DNA of 64,000 bases from Symsagittifera roscoffensis (taxonomy: Eukaryota; Xenacoelomorpha; Acoela; Convolutidae). Below the pieces are notes generated by a model, which saw only the letters and a list, made by a program, of their open reading frames with translations, had not been told where the DNA came from and made no database searches. Below are positions 1-11,392 of the stretch, piece after piece (position 1 is the stretch's first letter; the number at the start of each line of letters is the position of its first letter). Where the stretch lies: the NCBI RefSeq assembly GCF_963678635.1, contig NC_087062.1, positions 77,122,349 to 77,186,348 on the forward strand, in the 5' to 3' direction. Made by a program: the position numbers and the translations under genes.

Positions 1-311
1 AACCGATTTTCTTTCTTTTTGTTTTGCTGTTTATTTTCCTTCTTCGCGGCCAATTGTGAGTGCTAAAGGTTGTAATTTGAGTCTTCTGAGAAAATAATGA
101 GAATTATTGATTTCCTGGATCAACCGAGCAATTTCTCCCCTCAATCGATTTAGTGAAGATGAAGTACTGATTTTTCAAAAACCTACTTGAAGTATAGCCT
201 GAATTGATTAAATTATGAGTTATATTGTAGTTTTTTTGGAAGCGTTAATTGGGTGGTTAACATCAACACCAATTATTAATAATTCATCAGCCTGATTAGT
301 TGGCTGTCCAC
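1..311. other. Left flank of the first retrotransposon, no gene seen
   Basis: No coding sequence is recognisable in this AT-rich stretch. Its first 32 bases recur exactly at 1841-1872, inside the retrotransposon that follows. Bases 308-311 (CCAC) are the left half of the target-site duplication of that element. Confidence 0.6.
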
Positions 312-527
312 TGTCATAGTGATTAAATTAGTTCACAGTTTGATTTCAGTTTCATTCTAAGTTGTTGCAATCTAGTTATTCTATCTGTCTGGCGCTAACT
401 GGTATTTAACCTTCGGAGTTGCTTGTCACCTTCGGATGACCGCTATTTCACTGTCTCCGACTAACTTTCTACATTACGGTTCTTAAATTTAACGGATTAA
501 TTTACTTATCGAAACCGTCTTTTCACA
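312..527 (+). repeat. 5' LTR of the + strand gypsy element
   Basis: This 216-bp direct repeat is matched at 6268-6483. It begins TGTCATAG and ends CACA (CTCA in the 3' copy). The primer-binding site follows at once at 528. Confidence 0.93.
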
Positions 528-1579
528 TGGCGCAGCCAACAGGTCAAAGTGGGGGAAAAACCCACTGGGGATTACGTCATTTTGGCCCTCTACGGTCACA
601 GAGCAACCAATTCTATGGGAGTTTTGGTTTAACCGGTTTCAATGGGGGATGGTGGCCAAATATAGTATCAATCCGAGAAATTTTTAATTCGCCAGCACAC
701 TTACAATAGCTCAAGTTACGGCTCTACCGGAGGAGGTAGATGGGAAAGATCTTCTGGTGTCTGAGCAAACATCGATATCAAACTTGTACCTGTGCCTGGG
801 GGCAAAGGAAGAGTTCCACAGAAGAAGACCACTCTTGGATCTCTCTACAACATGGTACGCTAGAGTTATCGATGCCCTAGAAACTGAGTTCAAGAAAGAA
901 CGCAACAAAACCTATGAAACATTCCAGTTATTGGCAAGGAAATAAAAAATTGGAGAATCCTTGGAGCAGTTCGGTTTTAAGTGGAGTAGCAGCACGGTGC
1001 AATTTTGGAGCTATGGAGACCGGAATCTTAAGGGACGTGTTCATTGTAAACATGAATATTAGAGAGGCACACAACGAACTATGTCGATCAACAAAGACAC
1101 CAGAGGAGGTGTATCGGGTCGCGCTCTCATACGAACGTGGATACAAGTACGCTAAGACATATGGATCGACAACCGGGGTAGCATCAACTAGCGGCACCAC
1201 CGGTGGAGTTGGAGCTTTCCAAATCAAAACAGAGCCGGTGGGGACAATCCGAGGGGGATATCGGAACAGCAGACAGCGCGACCGTGGATCGTTCAGGGGA
1301 CGAGCGGATATGAGAGGGGGAGCATCTAAAAAGTGCTATAACTGTGATCAACCCAACTTTACTCCGGAACATCTGCAAGATGCCCGGCTAGAAGCGCGAC
1401 GTGTAATTTTTCCGGAAGACCGGACACTACGAGAAAACCTGTCGGGGAAAGCGTACTAATCGAGGGAGACCGGCGGTGGGATTGATTCAGAACCAGGAGG
1501 ACGTGGACGTTAGCGAAATAGGCGACGCTGAGGATGTCTACCAAAACTCAAATAAATCCGTAAAATTCAGTTTTACTGA
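527..1579 (+). pseudogene. gag: gag of the gypsy element, frameshifted
   Basis: The capsid-type region is readable in pieces. An ATG at 527 opens a 60-codon frame; a segment at 757-945 and a longer one at 914-1459 follow in different frames. The latter carries capsid-like sequence, then a Gly/Arg-rich stretch (about 1240-1330) and a nucleocapsid. The first knuckle starts KKCYNC near 1330. The second is split over frames: CPARSATC, then a Cys changed to Ser, then a one-base loss before GHYEKTC. A frame after the second knuckle stays open to about 1579. At least three frame breaks make it non-functional. Confidence 0.8.
528..543 (+). other. Primer-binding site, TGGCGCAG type
   Basis: TGGCGCAGCCAACAGG starts directly after the 5' LTR. 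TGGCGCAG is the usual start of PBSs in many insect-type gypsy elements, where tRNA-Ser is the assigned primer. The preceding A makes ATGGCGCAG, so the PBS overlaps a possible gag start codon at 527. Confidence 0.75.
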
Positions 1580-1872
1580 AGTAAAGTCCATTTTTTGAAT
1601 ATTTTAGTGCGTTTTTGGAATCAAACAATTCAAAAATTGAAAAAAAAAGACTGCAAAACAGTTTGAAAATTTTTTTTGGAAATTGCTTATTTTACTACTA
1701 AACTCGAATATTCTTCAGTGCTAATTTTTTTTTCAGATGTCTTAACACACCACGCAGAAAAAACGACTCTAATTTGAAATAACTTTTTTGTTGTAGTTTT
1801 CTAAGACTATGGTCGGAACAATCTGTGCTTCTTGTAGAGTAACCGATTTTCTTTCTTTTTGTTTTGCTGTTT
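1580..1872 (+). other. Intron-like filler replacing the protease active site
   Basis: The gag-pol frame is open up to GAA at 1577-1579. Then comes GTAAAG, about 290 bp of AT-rich non-coding DNA with many stops, and TGTTTCAG just before coding resumes with the C-terminal half of the protease. The part that should encode the Asp-Thr/Ser-Gly active site is missing. The last 32 bases (1841-1872) repeat the first 32 bases of the window exactly. The ends look like splice sites, but the phases across them do not clearly match, so this is more likely insertion with deletion than a true intron. Confidence 0.55.
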
Positions 1873-1873
1873 C

Positions 1874-3540
1874 AGGGACTACGGGAACATTCCGTTACGG
1901 CTGTTAGGAACGATGGACGTGTTACTTGAGACAAACGGATGGGCAACTGAAGCTAGAATCAAGGTGATTGGAGGAAACATACCGTCGATCATTGGAAGGG
2001 ACCTGATGCCAAATCTGGGATTACAACTAGTGCAACGAACACCGGAGCAGAAGGTGATATCAGTTCAAGGAGAACAACCGGGGGCTGAAACTTCGAGCAA
2101 GGATGACTCATTAGACCCGTGGCAGACTTATTTCAGTAAACAATTTAATAACCTTTTTCATAGAGTCGGTAAAATTAAGAATTACAGGGTACAAGCGGAA
2201 TTTTTCGAAACGTTAACACCAATTCAACAAAAAGGACGGAGTGTACCGATAACACTAAAGGACAAAAGCGATAAATAAATTAGTAAATTTTGCAACAAGG
2301 GCATATCGAAAAACTGGAAGAATGTTCGGACAAATATTTTGTCTCGCCAATTGTAATCACAGTGAAGAAAGATGGGTCAGTAAAATTATCATTAGAGTCA
2401 AAGGAGTTAAATAAACAGGTCCACAAGAACAAATATCAAATGCCCAATATCGAAGAGCTCATGGATACCGTAGGACAAACGATTAGTGAACGGAAAACGG
2501 GGGATGTATATTTTTCTACGATGGATCTTACATGCGCTGATGGCCAGCTACCACTTAGTCCAAAAACGAGTGTTCAATGCAATTTTTTGTTAGTGGGGGT
2601 TAATTCAACGGGTACGTATCGGTTTTTAACGGGTTTTTACGGCCTCAGAACCATGCCGGCGGAATTCCAGAGAGTAATGGAAGCAATTTTATCGGAATTT
2701 CCACAGGCACACGCATTCATAGATGATATCCTGGTTGTCACGAAGGGCACCGAAATTAAACATATCTCGGCGGTCGAGAAAATCTAACGGAAATTGGATA
2801 GGGAAAACATGTCGCTCAAGCTTACTAAATGCCAGTTTGCACGGAAAGAATGTGAGTGGTTGGGGCATAAAATAACTTGCACCGGAATTACACCGTTAAT
2901 CCGAAAAACGGAACCAATCGAGTCCTTACAAGCCCCTAAAACAGTCTCACATTTAAAATTGTTTATGGGCTCAATCCATAGCTTACACAAATACCTCACA
3001 GCACTCGCCGATTCATCGGCCTCGCTACGCCCTCTGCTAAGCAAGAAAAACGAATATATCTGGACTAACGAGTGTCAAATCTCATTTGATCATCTAAAGA
3101 AACAGGTAGCTAACATAGTGGAACTACGACATTTTGATAAACACCGTGACACAAGAATCGTTTAGGACGCAAGCCATAACGGGCTCGGTGCGGTTCTTGA
3201 ACAACTTAATTCCGATGGATGGAGGCCGATATCCTTTGCATCCCGGTACTTAAACGATGCTGAGAAAAAGTATTCAACGAACAAATTGGAAATGCTTGCA
3301 GTTGTGTGGGGAGCGGAATACTACTGAAATTATGTGTTGGGGAGAAAATTTTTGATTGTCACGGATCATAAGGCTTTAGTATCGTTGCTCAATGGGAACA
3401 ACAAAAAGAATAAAACTATGTTTAGCAGATTAACCCGGTGGCTAGATCGTCTTATAACGTTCGATTTTCAAGTAGCACGCAAACCCGGAGCTAAAATCGG
3501 CCTAGCGGATTATTTATCGAGACATCCGGGTGGGCGCTAA
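1874..3540 (+). pseudogene. pol: Gypsy pol: protease C-terminus, reverse transcriptase, RNase H
   Basis: The protease C-terminus (IIGRDLMPNLGL) is followed by a linker and a stop at 2276. The reverse transcriptase follows: fingers at about 2290-2500, motif A region FSTMDLTCAD near 2520, and motif C AFIDDILVV near 2720. The thumb (2794-3110) contains LGHKITCTGI. RNase H begins after a TAG at 3163 (DASHNGLGAVLEQ), is broken by TGA near 3325, and ends with VTDHKAL and ADYLSRHPG near 3510. In motif A the residue after ACAD/TCAD does not give the usual A-Y-Q pattern. Family identity is secure; the gene is dead because of the stops. Confidence 0.9.
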
Positions 3541-4200
3541 ACCGGTTAGCACATATGATAGCATCTTTACGGTGGCGAAAGTTAGTCTAATTCGATCCGC
3601 CCTCGGATTTACAAAGAAACATTTCTCCAAAGGCAAATTCGAGTCTCCGAAGGCTACTAATAAAAAACGCGTTTGTAATATATCGACTAGAAAACAGTCG
3701 GTAGAGGGCGCAAGAACATTAGACAAATCACAGAGCGACGAATTGCATATCCGGCCGGTCAACTAAGCTCATTGAGAATTTAATTGGGACAATTATTGAA
3801 ACAGGTTTCGGTCATTCTTATTCGCATATAAACTCTAACAATTCAAAACCTAACTTAAACATGGAACGGAAAGTTAGAAAATTACTTGAACGACATCCCA
3901 GTATTAGCAGTTGTGACGAAATAGAGGAGATAGATCAGAATATACAGGCAGTTACCACAGAAGTCCGGAGCACTAAAAGCAATACTGTTTTATCAATTCC
4001 AGCGGTTTACCCAGGTGAAAGTTATCCGCCGGTTAATCCTGAAAATTGTGTTATGTCGATAATCCCTAGAAACTGTAAAGTTGTTAACAAACAAAATGCA
4101 CTTCCAGAATTGTTCAACCGTCAATTTATTGAATCCCAGTACCCTTCCGACCCGCAATTACAAGCATTATCGAAATGATCAAGTGCAAGGACCCAGAGTT
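3541..4200 (+). pseudogene. pol linker between RNase H and integrase
   Basis: Open frames at 3530-3766 and 3861-4178 lie between the end of RNase H and the integrase zinc domain. They have no recognisable domain. Their position and mixed polar composition fit the spacer found in gypsy polyproteins, now frameshifted. Confidence 0.5.
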
Positions 4201-5028
4201 ACATACGAAGATCACTGCAATGAGTAAATATTATGCACAATACACATAAGACTTTCACGTGAAGGACGGATGCCTCTGGATGGATGAGAGACTCGTGATC
4301 CCAAATACCCTACAGACGGCAATAAACAACAGACTGCACTACTACCATTATGGGAAGTCGAATATGTACGAGGCGGCAAAAGACATCTGGTACCCGTACA
4401 TGTTTCGCAGTTTAGCGACGATAGCAGGAAATTGTCGAGAGTGCACACTAACCGGTAAAAATTTGAAAAACATGTGCTCAAAAGGGGATATAGGTAAAAT
4501 ACACGAACGCAAAAACCAAATGAATCAGTGCAGTTAGACTTTTGGGGGCCAATCAACTACTTAAAGGAATCTAAAAAGTATGATCTGGTGGCCGTGGATC
4601 GTTTTTCTTGATGGCCGTCGGCCATTGTGTGTAATTCAAATCGGTCAGACAAAATCGTAAAATTCCTAAAATCATACATCAATGCACACGGAGTTCCGCG
4701 ACAAATTCGAGTGGACCAGGGAACGAACTTTATGTCCAAAGAGGTAAGAACATTCTGTCACGAGGAAGGAACCGATATACTCACATCGCCAGTTAACGAT
4801 CATCGAGCAACAGAGTGTGTAGAACGTACCATCGGCAACATTAAGAACTCAGTACTAACGTATGCGCGAGAGGAGAAATCGGAACCCTTGGAGCGTATGC
4901 TTGAAAGGGCCTTCGGTGCATTGAGATTAGCTAAAAACGCCACCTTAAATCTAACACCATTGGAAGAGCATCATGGGCGGGAAGCTAACACCATTCTCAG
5001 AAATTTAACCAAGAAGCCGTCATTATAA
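4201..5028 (+). pseudogene. Gypsy integrase, H2C2 plus DD35E, degenerate
   Basis: The zinc-binding domain is readable at about 4259-4460 (LHYYHYG, then NCREC). The catalytic core starts after a frame change with LDFWGP near 4530, is interrupted by an in-frame TGA near 4608 (after DRFS), and resumes with VDQGTNF near 4710 and CVERTIG near 4820. Counting residues between the second Asp and the Glu gives 35, the retroviral-type DD35E spacing. All three catalytic acids are still encoded, but in different frames. Confidence 0.88.
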
Positions 5029-6039
5029 TTGGGAAAACGTATTACGTTCAAAATCTGCCTGTTTAGATGAACGATATACGGTTGCTCAATCGATGCCACA
5101 ACCGATGGACACAAACTGGGGAGTCCGCTCAGATACCGAGTATGACGTTAAGCACAGGCGCCACCCAATGCGACTAGCCGAGGACCGAATCACTAATCAG
5201 GATTCCGAGCCAGGAATTAATAGGACCACGGATGCACCGGCAACGGTAACACCACCAATGGTCGCAATGCAGCTGACAGGAGAGCGGAACTTAAATAGGT
5301 ATAAACCGTTGAAAACCAACATCATAAGTCAAAGTGAGCATAATATTAAAATGAGTAACGGTGCTGTGCTTAGGAAACCGGGAGTGGAACTAAAACGGAC
5401 CAGAACTCCGAAGAAAAGAGCGCCTGGACAGTACCCTGGGACCTGAAACGGAAATTGCTAGTAGCCAAAAAACCGTCCAGTTCAAAAAGCACCACATGCA
5501 CCTAGAAAGACACCGCAGGAAAAGCGAAACGCCGAATCACGGAGAACGCGGATACTTCCAGATCAGACGAGGACAACGATGTACCATTGGCAGCGACACG
5601 GATAGTAAGCCAAAAAGAGACATCAAAGACAACAAACGTGACCTAGCCACATGGGAGTAACGGACTAGGTGGGCAAGCAACATCAAGTGGGGGACAGCAA
5701 ATGGAGACGACGACAATCTTGCCAAGTAACTACGAAACGGCGACTGAATACACTCGTGCACGAGAGGCGGAAACTGAAACGAACCGGAGGAAAAACGAAA
5801 AAGCGGAGAAAAATCCAAAGGAGACGGAGCGCGACAACGCTGGACAGCAAGAACTACCGGAGATTCCACAGACCGGTACCAAAAAGCGAGTGAGGAAGCG
5901 ACGGCTTGTTTCGTATTCCAGTCAGGAGTCGGCAAGATCGCAAGACGAGACCACTTCGAGACGTTCGGGAAGGAAACGTACAGCCGTGACCAAAATGGGG
6001 GCACTCATGATCGACAACATCCAACAAGTAGATAAATGA
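5029..6039 (+). pseudogene. C-terminal basic tail of gypsy pol
   Basis: Frames at 5093-5446 and 5701-6039 encode Lys/Arg-rich low-complexity sequence ending near a polypurine tract. The second ends SGRKRTAVTKMG, then a stop at 6037. This position after integrase is typical of the variable pol C-terminus. No separate function is seen. Confidence 0.55.
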
Positions 6040-6255
6040 GGATCAAATAGAGAGGAGGAAAAAGTAAGGAACAACATTTAAAAACCAACCATTCCGAAGT
6101 CCAGGGAGAGGGCTTGCCGTAGAGCGGCGAAAACTCAATTGTTCGTTTAACCTTGCTCATTCCAGCAAACCAAAACTTTAGCTCAAACTTGTAATTTTCA
6201 TTCAGTACATTTTTACATTTCATTAAGTAACTAAAGTTAAATTTTCATTCTCTCG

Positions 6256-6267
6256 CAAGAAGGGGAA
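6256..6267 (+). other. Polypurine tract
   Basis: GCAAGAAGGGGAA abuts the TG that opens the 3' LTR. It is the expected plus-strand priming site for this element. Confidence 0.75.
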
Positions 6268-6483
6268 TGTCATAGTGATTAAATTAGTTCACAGTTTGAT
6301 TTCAGTTTCATTCTAAGTTGTTGCAATCTAGTTATTCTATCTGTCTGGCGCTAACTGGTATTTAACCTTCGGAGTTGCTTGTCACCTTCGGATGACCGCG
6401 ATTTCATTGTCTCCGACTAACCTTCTACATTACGGTTCTTAAACTTAACGGATTAATTTACTTATCGAAACCGTCTTTTCTCA
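6268..6483 (+). repeat. 3' LTR of the + strand gypsy element
   Basis: This is the second copy of the 216-bp LTR. It differs from the 5' copy at about five positions and is followed by CCAC at 6484-6487, matching 308-311. Confidence 0.93.
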
Positions 6484-6808
6484 CCACACTACGCAAGCAC
6501 GAAAAATGGAAAGTTCGTGCAACACACTTCAACCAATTTGGCCAAAATAGCAGTTTTCAACCTCCATATTGATACAAAAACTTGTCTTGCTTGAATTATA
6601 TTTTTAGTATTAGCTCATGGTATCAAAATTTTTCAGCCTGTTTATTGTGTTAGCAACTCAAAATTTGATGGGTTTTCAGAAGTACCAAAATGAAAACTCG
6701 GTTGCTTTTCTACCAAAAACTGTTCAATTGGTCCAAGACTACTAAGCCGACTACCTAGGCTTAAGGCCGCCAATGGGCGCGATCTGCGGTGATAATCAGC
6801 TCTAGTTT

Positions 6809-9800
6809 TCATATAGAGTCCTGCTTCTTGTTGGCGAGCTCGTAAAGCTTTGGTGTGATTGCACTGGTGACTATTTTGATGCTTAGATTGTCTGCTTTTG
6901 TGCCCCTCGAAAAATAAGCAAAAAGTTTAACCATTTAATGGCTTCAAGTTTTACCAATAACAATTTGAGTTGAATAATGTTGGTACAAATGAACTTTGGT
7001 ACAAATGGGTTTTCACCCAAAATTTTATTTTCTAGAATCGAAAAACACCTCGAGCATAACCTCCATCTTTTTAAAATTCAGGATGTTATAGGTGATAAGA
7101 TAGATCGACCCTTTGCTCCATTTAGAATGTGGACGTTAGATAAGGATCTGTTTTTTTTATCTGCGGGTTTGATGAAGTTCAATATATTTGTAAATTGAAT
7201 TTTGTTTATTGTTCCGACTTTTGTAACTAAAGCAACGGAATATCGGTGCTTGGGGTGGTTTCTTTTCAGACAAATTTCTACTTTTTAACTAGCTATTTTT
7301 GACGGATTTTTTTTGCATCATTCAAAAGATATTGTTGTCTTGAGCTTAAAGTTGTCTTAGAAAACATTGCAAATTGGTTGAAGGAAGTTTATTTGCCCTA
7401 GTTGGTTTGCTAATAGGAGCAAAATTGATCACTTTGTACTTTATATTGCGTGTGGGGGATTATTTTAACAACAAAATCGCAAATTGAAAAAAAATCATTA
7501 TTAATACATTTAATTTTCTCATGTTATTACTGCTCCATAGATGTTAAAAGACAGACGAAACATGTAGAGCATCGCCCTGATACGAGCAGTCTTGTTCATT
7601 TTGTTTTTTTCTCTACCATATTTTACATCAGAGGTAATATAAAGACGATTTGTTTAAATCAACTTTTTTTGAAAAAAGACTATGCTGTTGCTATATACAA
7701 ACACAAAGAAGAGCCGTTTTAATCATTTTAAATTTAAAACTATCTCAATTTTGACAAGTGATTAATGGACAGTGTTTATTATCAGTGTCTTCATCGTTTT
7801 AAAGTTGGCATAAATGAAACTTTAAAAAAAAATCTAACGATTGAAGAGAAACGTGTTAGTATTTAAACAATTTCAGTTTGAACGGCAGCAACTTTCCTAA
7901 ATAGCTTTTACTTCTTAAAGAATTAACATAGATGAGATTGAACTGGAAATGGTCGGTGAAATAATGGCTATTTTTCAGCAATCGCATTCATATTCATCTT
8001 TTTGCATAGAGTTTTTGCGGTGGATTGAATCAACCTAGTCCCTCGCCGAAAAAATACTAATTTGTTTTAGATATGTCAAAAAGTTCGTGGGCGACGCTTC
8101 GATTATTCTGAGTATCGTTCTGTTTCTGGAAGTAGTTTTTAATCTTAAATTTTTTATAACAATTTTTTTATTATCTTTTTCCTTGCGCAATGTTAAGTAC
8201 AGATTGATGAATTTTGCGTGTACTTTTGAGTCAATTAACTGGGTCAATCTTTGAAATCAGTTTTTGAATCCATAATAATTGTCTTTAAAAATGGAATAAA
8301 ATTGCATGCAACTTTGCATACAATTTTTCAGGCTAAAAAACTAAAAAAAGTCCGTCAAAAGAGGCTTGCTAAAAAATTTTTAATTTTCTCAAGAAAAATC
8401 GTACAATTTGTGAATTCCAGAGATTGAGAGTCAAGAAAATTGACCGCGGCAAATAAAAGTAAACTAGTACGATAAATTGTAACAAAGATCAAATTTGCTT
8501 AAACTTTTTCGGAACTAGATGGTTTTATATTGATATTGGAATGCAGAAATCTTTTAACTTGCAGAAAAGACTAACAACAGCAACAATAAAACTTCTTTGT
8601 AATTTAGTTTGGATTTAAAAAAGCGAAAAAATTTCGATCCGTTTTGAACCAGAAAATTTGATCTGTAAACAAAGGTCAAGCACGGTCGATAATTTCAGTG
8701 CCAAAATGTGATCTCCAATGATTTGAACACTCAGCAAGTCAATCATTTTTTTTGCGCAGAATATACTCTTAATTTAGCCGAGTCAGTCAAAAACTAGTTC
8801 AGCTGAGAGTAGTCAAATTTATCAAACTTCACTCAATCGGGCACCTGGATCTCGCAGTTAGAACTTGTTCATTTTTTTTTTGCAGCAAACGCTGGAATTT
8901 TTTCGCTCAACACAGTTTTTAAGAGGACTTTTTAAATAGGACTTTTTAATTAATTCATGTGATAGAAATTTTACATCAAGTGAAATACAATGATGACTAT
9001 GCTCGCAATTAAAAATGTCCTGCAATCATTTTTGGCAAAATGATGTGGTTTTGAAATTTGTAAGCTAGACAAGTTTTGAATAATTTAGGCTTGCTATTCC
9101 ATTAACGCGAAGTGCAAGTGGTGAATTAGTTTGGCTGAGAAATGATTAAAAAATTGCTAGTTAGAAAGTCACATAACTTGTTACTCGATGGTATAAATAT
9201 GGCATCAAGTAACATGTTATTGTTCCGACTACTTTCGAAAAAAATGACGGAATATATGTTCTCGTGGGTTCTTTTATTCAGACAAATTTCGACTTTTTAT
9301 CCAGAGTTTTTGACGAATTTTAAATCATTCGATAGTCATTGTTGTCTTAAGCTCAAATCTAAAAAAGTTATTTAATCTGAGATCATTTTTCGTTTTCGTG
9401 CAATTTTGGGGGTTTAAAGAGTGCAAATTTGGCCAATTTGGGACAAAAAAAGGCTCGATATATTTTGTGCTAATAAGGTGTAGCGGAGATTTAAGCCCTG
9501 ATACAAGCAGTCTTGTTTGCTTTTGCATTTGAAAAACCTTTAAGTCGCATTTAACAAAAGCAAAAAAAATTTTGAATTATATCATTATTTTAATAAAAAA
9601 TGATTGAAATTCCTTAAATTTCGAAAATTGGTTTCCGTCTTAGAAATCAATTTTTAGAGATTTAATCCGTTCTAGAAATCGTTCCAAATTTGCTGAAGGA
9701 AGCTTATTTGCCATATTCAATTTGCTACTAGAAGCTAAATTTATCACTTTGTACCTTATATGCCGTGTGGGAGGATGATTGTGACAAAAAAACCCATGTT

Positions 9801-11392
9801 AAAAAATCTTGTAATTGCTTCTCCAACCTTCAAAGGCAGTCAGTCAGGGCTTCGCAATGATATGAGCAGTCGTGTAAACATTTGTAGAGTATGTCAGCTT
9901 GCTGATAATCCATTAAAATTTACACAGAATAACTTTTTCGAAGAACCGAAAAATTGTAACGTTTCATTTAATAAATTAATTACGTCTCATGCCATACATT
10001 ACAATGCATTTATTTATTTATGCTTTTCAGTAATTTGGCCTGCCATTTTTTGCAACCAGATCAAATTTTAATACCAGGCTGATGTGTCAGAAGCAATTTT
10101 TGCCCAACTTTTTATTAAATATTTCTAAAAGTTATGTGAAAATTTAAATTTTTCCCAAATTATTTTTTCTCTTCACGATATAATATATAGTAATTTTTGC
10201 ATCTATAAACGAGTTTTATGAAAAAATTTTTAGAATAAAAAAGACTCAAAGCTATTCAAGCCATATTACCTATTCGTATTCAACCACAGTTCTAATTTAA
10301 TGTTTTCTCGTGGTTGCTTGACTTGCTTTGTAATAAAAATTTGATACCAATTGCTTCGCAATTTATGATTTATTAAGATGTTGCTCCATTTTTTGTTCTG
10401 ATCTCTGGCAGTATGTTTTCACGAATGCAACACGCTACTTGTTGAGAGAAAAAACATAAAACTTCAATGAAAAGTGTTTTTTATTTGTTTACTTGCATTC
10501 ATTATTGAGTCCATTCACCATTCCCTTCCATGGACAAAAAGGGCAAAAAACTTTGGTTGGTCCACTTTCTTTAAGAGACGGTACAAACCCAATATTTTTT
10601 TAGTATCTAGGATCTCTCGGAAAAATTGAAGTGCCGGATTTAACGTATACTGCTCTCCTCAAGAATGGAGTATATAGGCGCCGATAGCGTTGTGTTCCGA
10701 CCACTCGAAAACTGGAAAGGAACCTTGGATTCGGGTCGGGTTCTTTTCCTGTTAATTTTTACTACCTTAAAGAAAGCTCAACTGTGGTATCATAATGAAA
10801 CGGACAATGAAATTTTTTGATCGTGATTTGGAATCTAAATAAAATCTGAAAAAAATTAATGTCGAGAAAAACCGGTTTCGTTTTTTCAGACTTAATTACA
10901 CGAAATTTGATGAGAGAATACCTCCCAATTGTAACGGCAACTCAACTGTAGTTAGCGTAACTTTTTTTTGTTTTTGTCCTAGCTCAACTGCCATTTCTAG
11001 GAACATAAGACTACTGAAAACTTAGACAAAAAAATTCAAAATGATTTTCTGTCGAATTTTTTTTACATCAGTTATATTTTTTCCAGACCAGGTCTGAATA
11101 TTCTGTGCTATACGTTCATGTAGTAAAATAGTACCAAAATAGTTCCATTTTTATTATCGTTTGAATAAACCTGTTAGCGTCGAGGACGTCGCATTGCTGT
11201 GGGGAGTTAAACTTTTTGCCAATGATCGGCGGAAATGATTAGTCGTAAAACAGTACTAAAAAGGGGTTAGCAATTTCACCTACCTGATACGGAATTGCGC
11301 TGAAGGTTGCTCTCACTGCCAAACTTTTTTCTTCCTTTCGGTGTGTAGGTATACTTGCCGCGCTGATAACGCGGATCATTTGAATAATTCAT
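6809..11392 (-). CDS. Candidate small three-exon gene, 93-residue Lys/Arg-rich protein
   Basis: Three short GC-richer open segments join in phase with GT-AG introns. Exon 1 is 11392-11284 (ATG MNYSNDPRYQRGKY, donor TCAG|GTAGGT, phase 1). Exon 2 is 10568-10493 (acceptor TTAAAG, donor CAA|GTAAAC, phase 2). Exon 3 is 6905-6809 (acceptor TTTTTCGAG, stop TGA). The total is 282 nt, exactly 94 codons. Residues 1-36 are hydrophilic and basic. Exon 2 encodes CPFCPWKG and a further Cys, which could be part of a zinc site. The last exon ends ELANKKQDSI. No family is recognised. Introns are about 0.7 and 3.6 kb and contain dispersed repeats. An alternative frame in exon 3 is also open, and extra exons may have been missed. 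Needs transcript support. Confidence 0.45.
7205..7600 (+). repeat. Dispersed repeat family, copy 1
   Basis: The copy starts GTTCCGACTTTTG and ends in CCCTGATACGAGCAGTC. Shared blocks include CAGACAAATTTC, TTTTTGACGGA, ATTGTTGTCTTGAGC and TATTACTGCTCCATAG. The inverted copy at 12490-13045 has the same blocks in the same order. It has no coding capacity. Confidence 0.7.
9215..9890 (+). repeat. Dispersed repeat family, copy 2 (composite)
   Basis: TGTTCCGACTACTTTCG at 9219 is followed by CAGACAAATTTCGAC, and CCCTGATACAAGCAGTC lies near 9495. A second partial run at 9690-9880 ends in ATATGAGCAGTC. It appears to be two overlapping degenerate copies of the 7205 family. Small open frames inside are by-products of the repeat. 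Confidence 0.6.
10690..10830 (+). repeat. Dispersed repeat family, divergent fragment
   Basis: TGTTCCGACCACTCG is followed by a diverged version of the GGTTCTTTTCC block. Only the start of the family consensus is recognisable, in the first intron of the small gene. Confidence 0.4.

Larger units (their letters stand above)
312..6483 (+). mobile_element. Complete but degenerate Ty3/gypsy LTR retrotransposon
   Basis: The element is bounded by 216-bp LTRs (312-527 and 6268-6483) that start TG and end CA, and by a 4-bp direct repeat CCAC at 308-311 and 6484-6487. Internally it runs PBS, gag with zinc knuckles, protease remnant, reverse transcriptase, RNase H, H2C2 and DD35E integrase, basic pol tail and a polypurine tract. 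That is the Ty3/gypsy order. The LTRs differ at about five positions by eye, so insertion is fairly recent. However, the coding part has several stops (3163, 3325 and 4608 regions), frameshifts and a replaced protease core, so it cannot be autonomous. Confidence 0.93.

Noticed and set aside
1580-1872. True spliceosomal intron in the gypsy element
   Set aside because: Border motifs fit, but joining does not restore the protease active site or a consistent frame, and the 32-bp flank copy points to a repair event.
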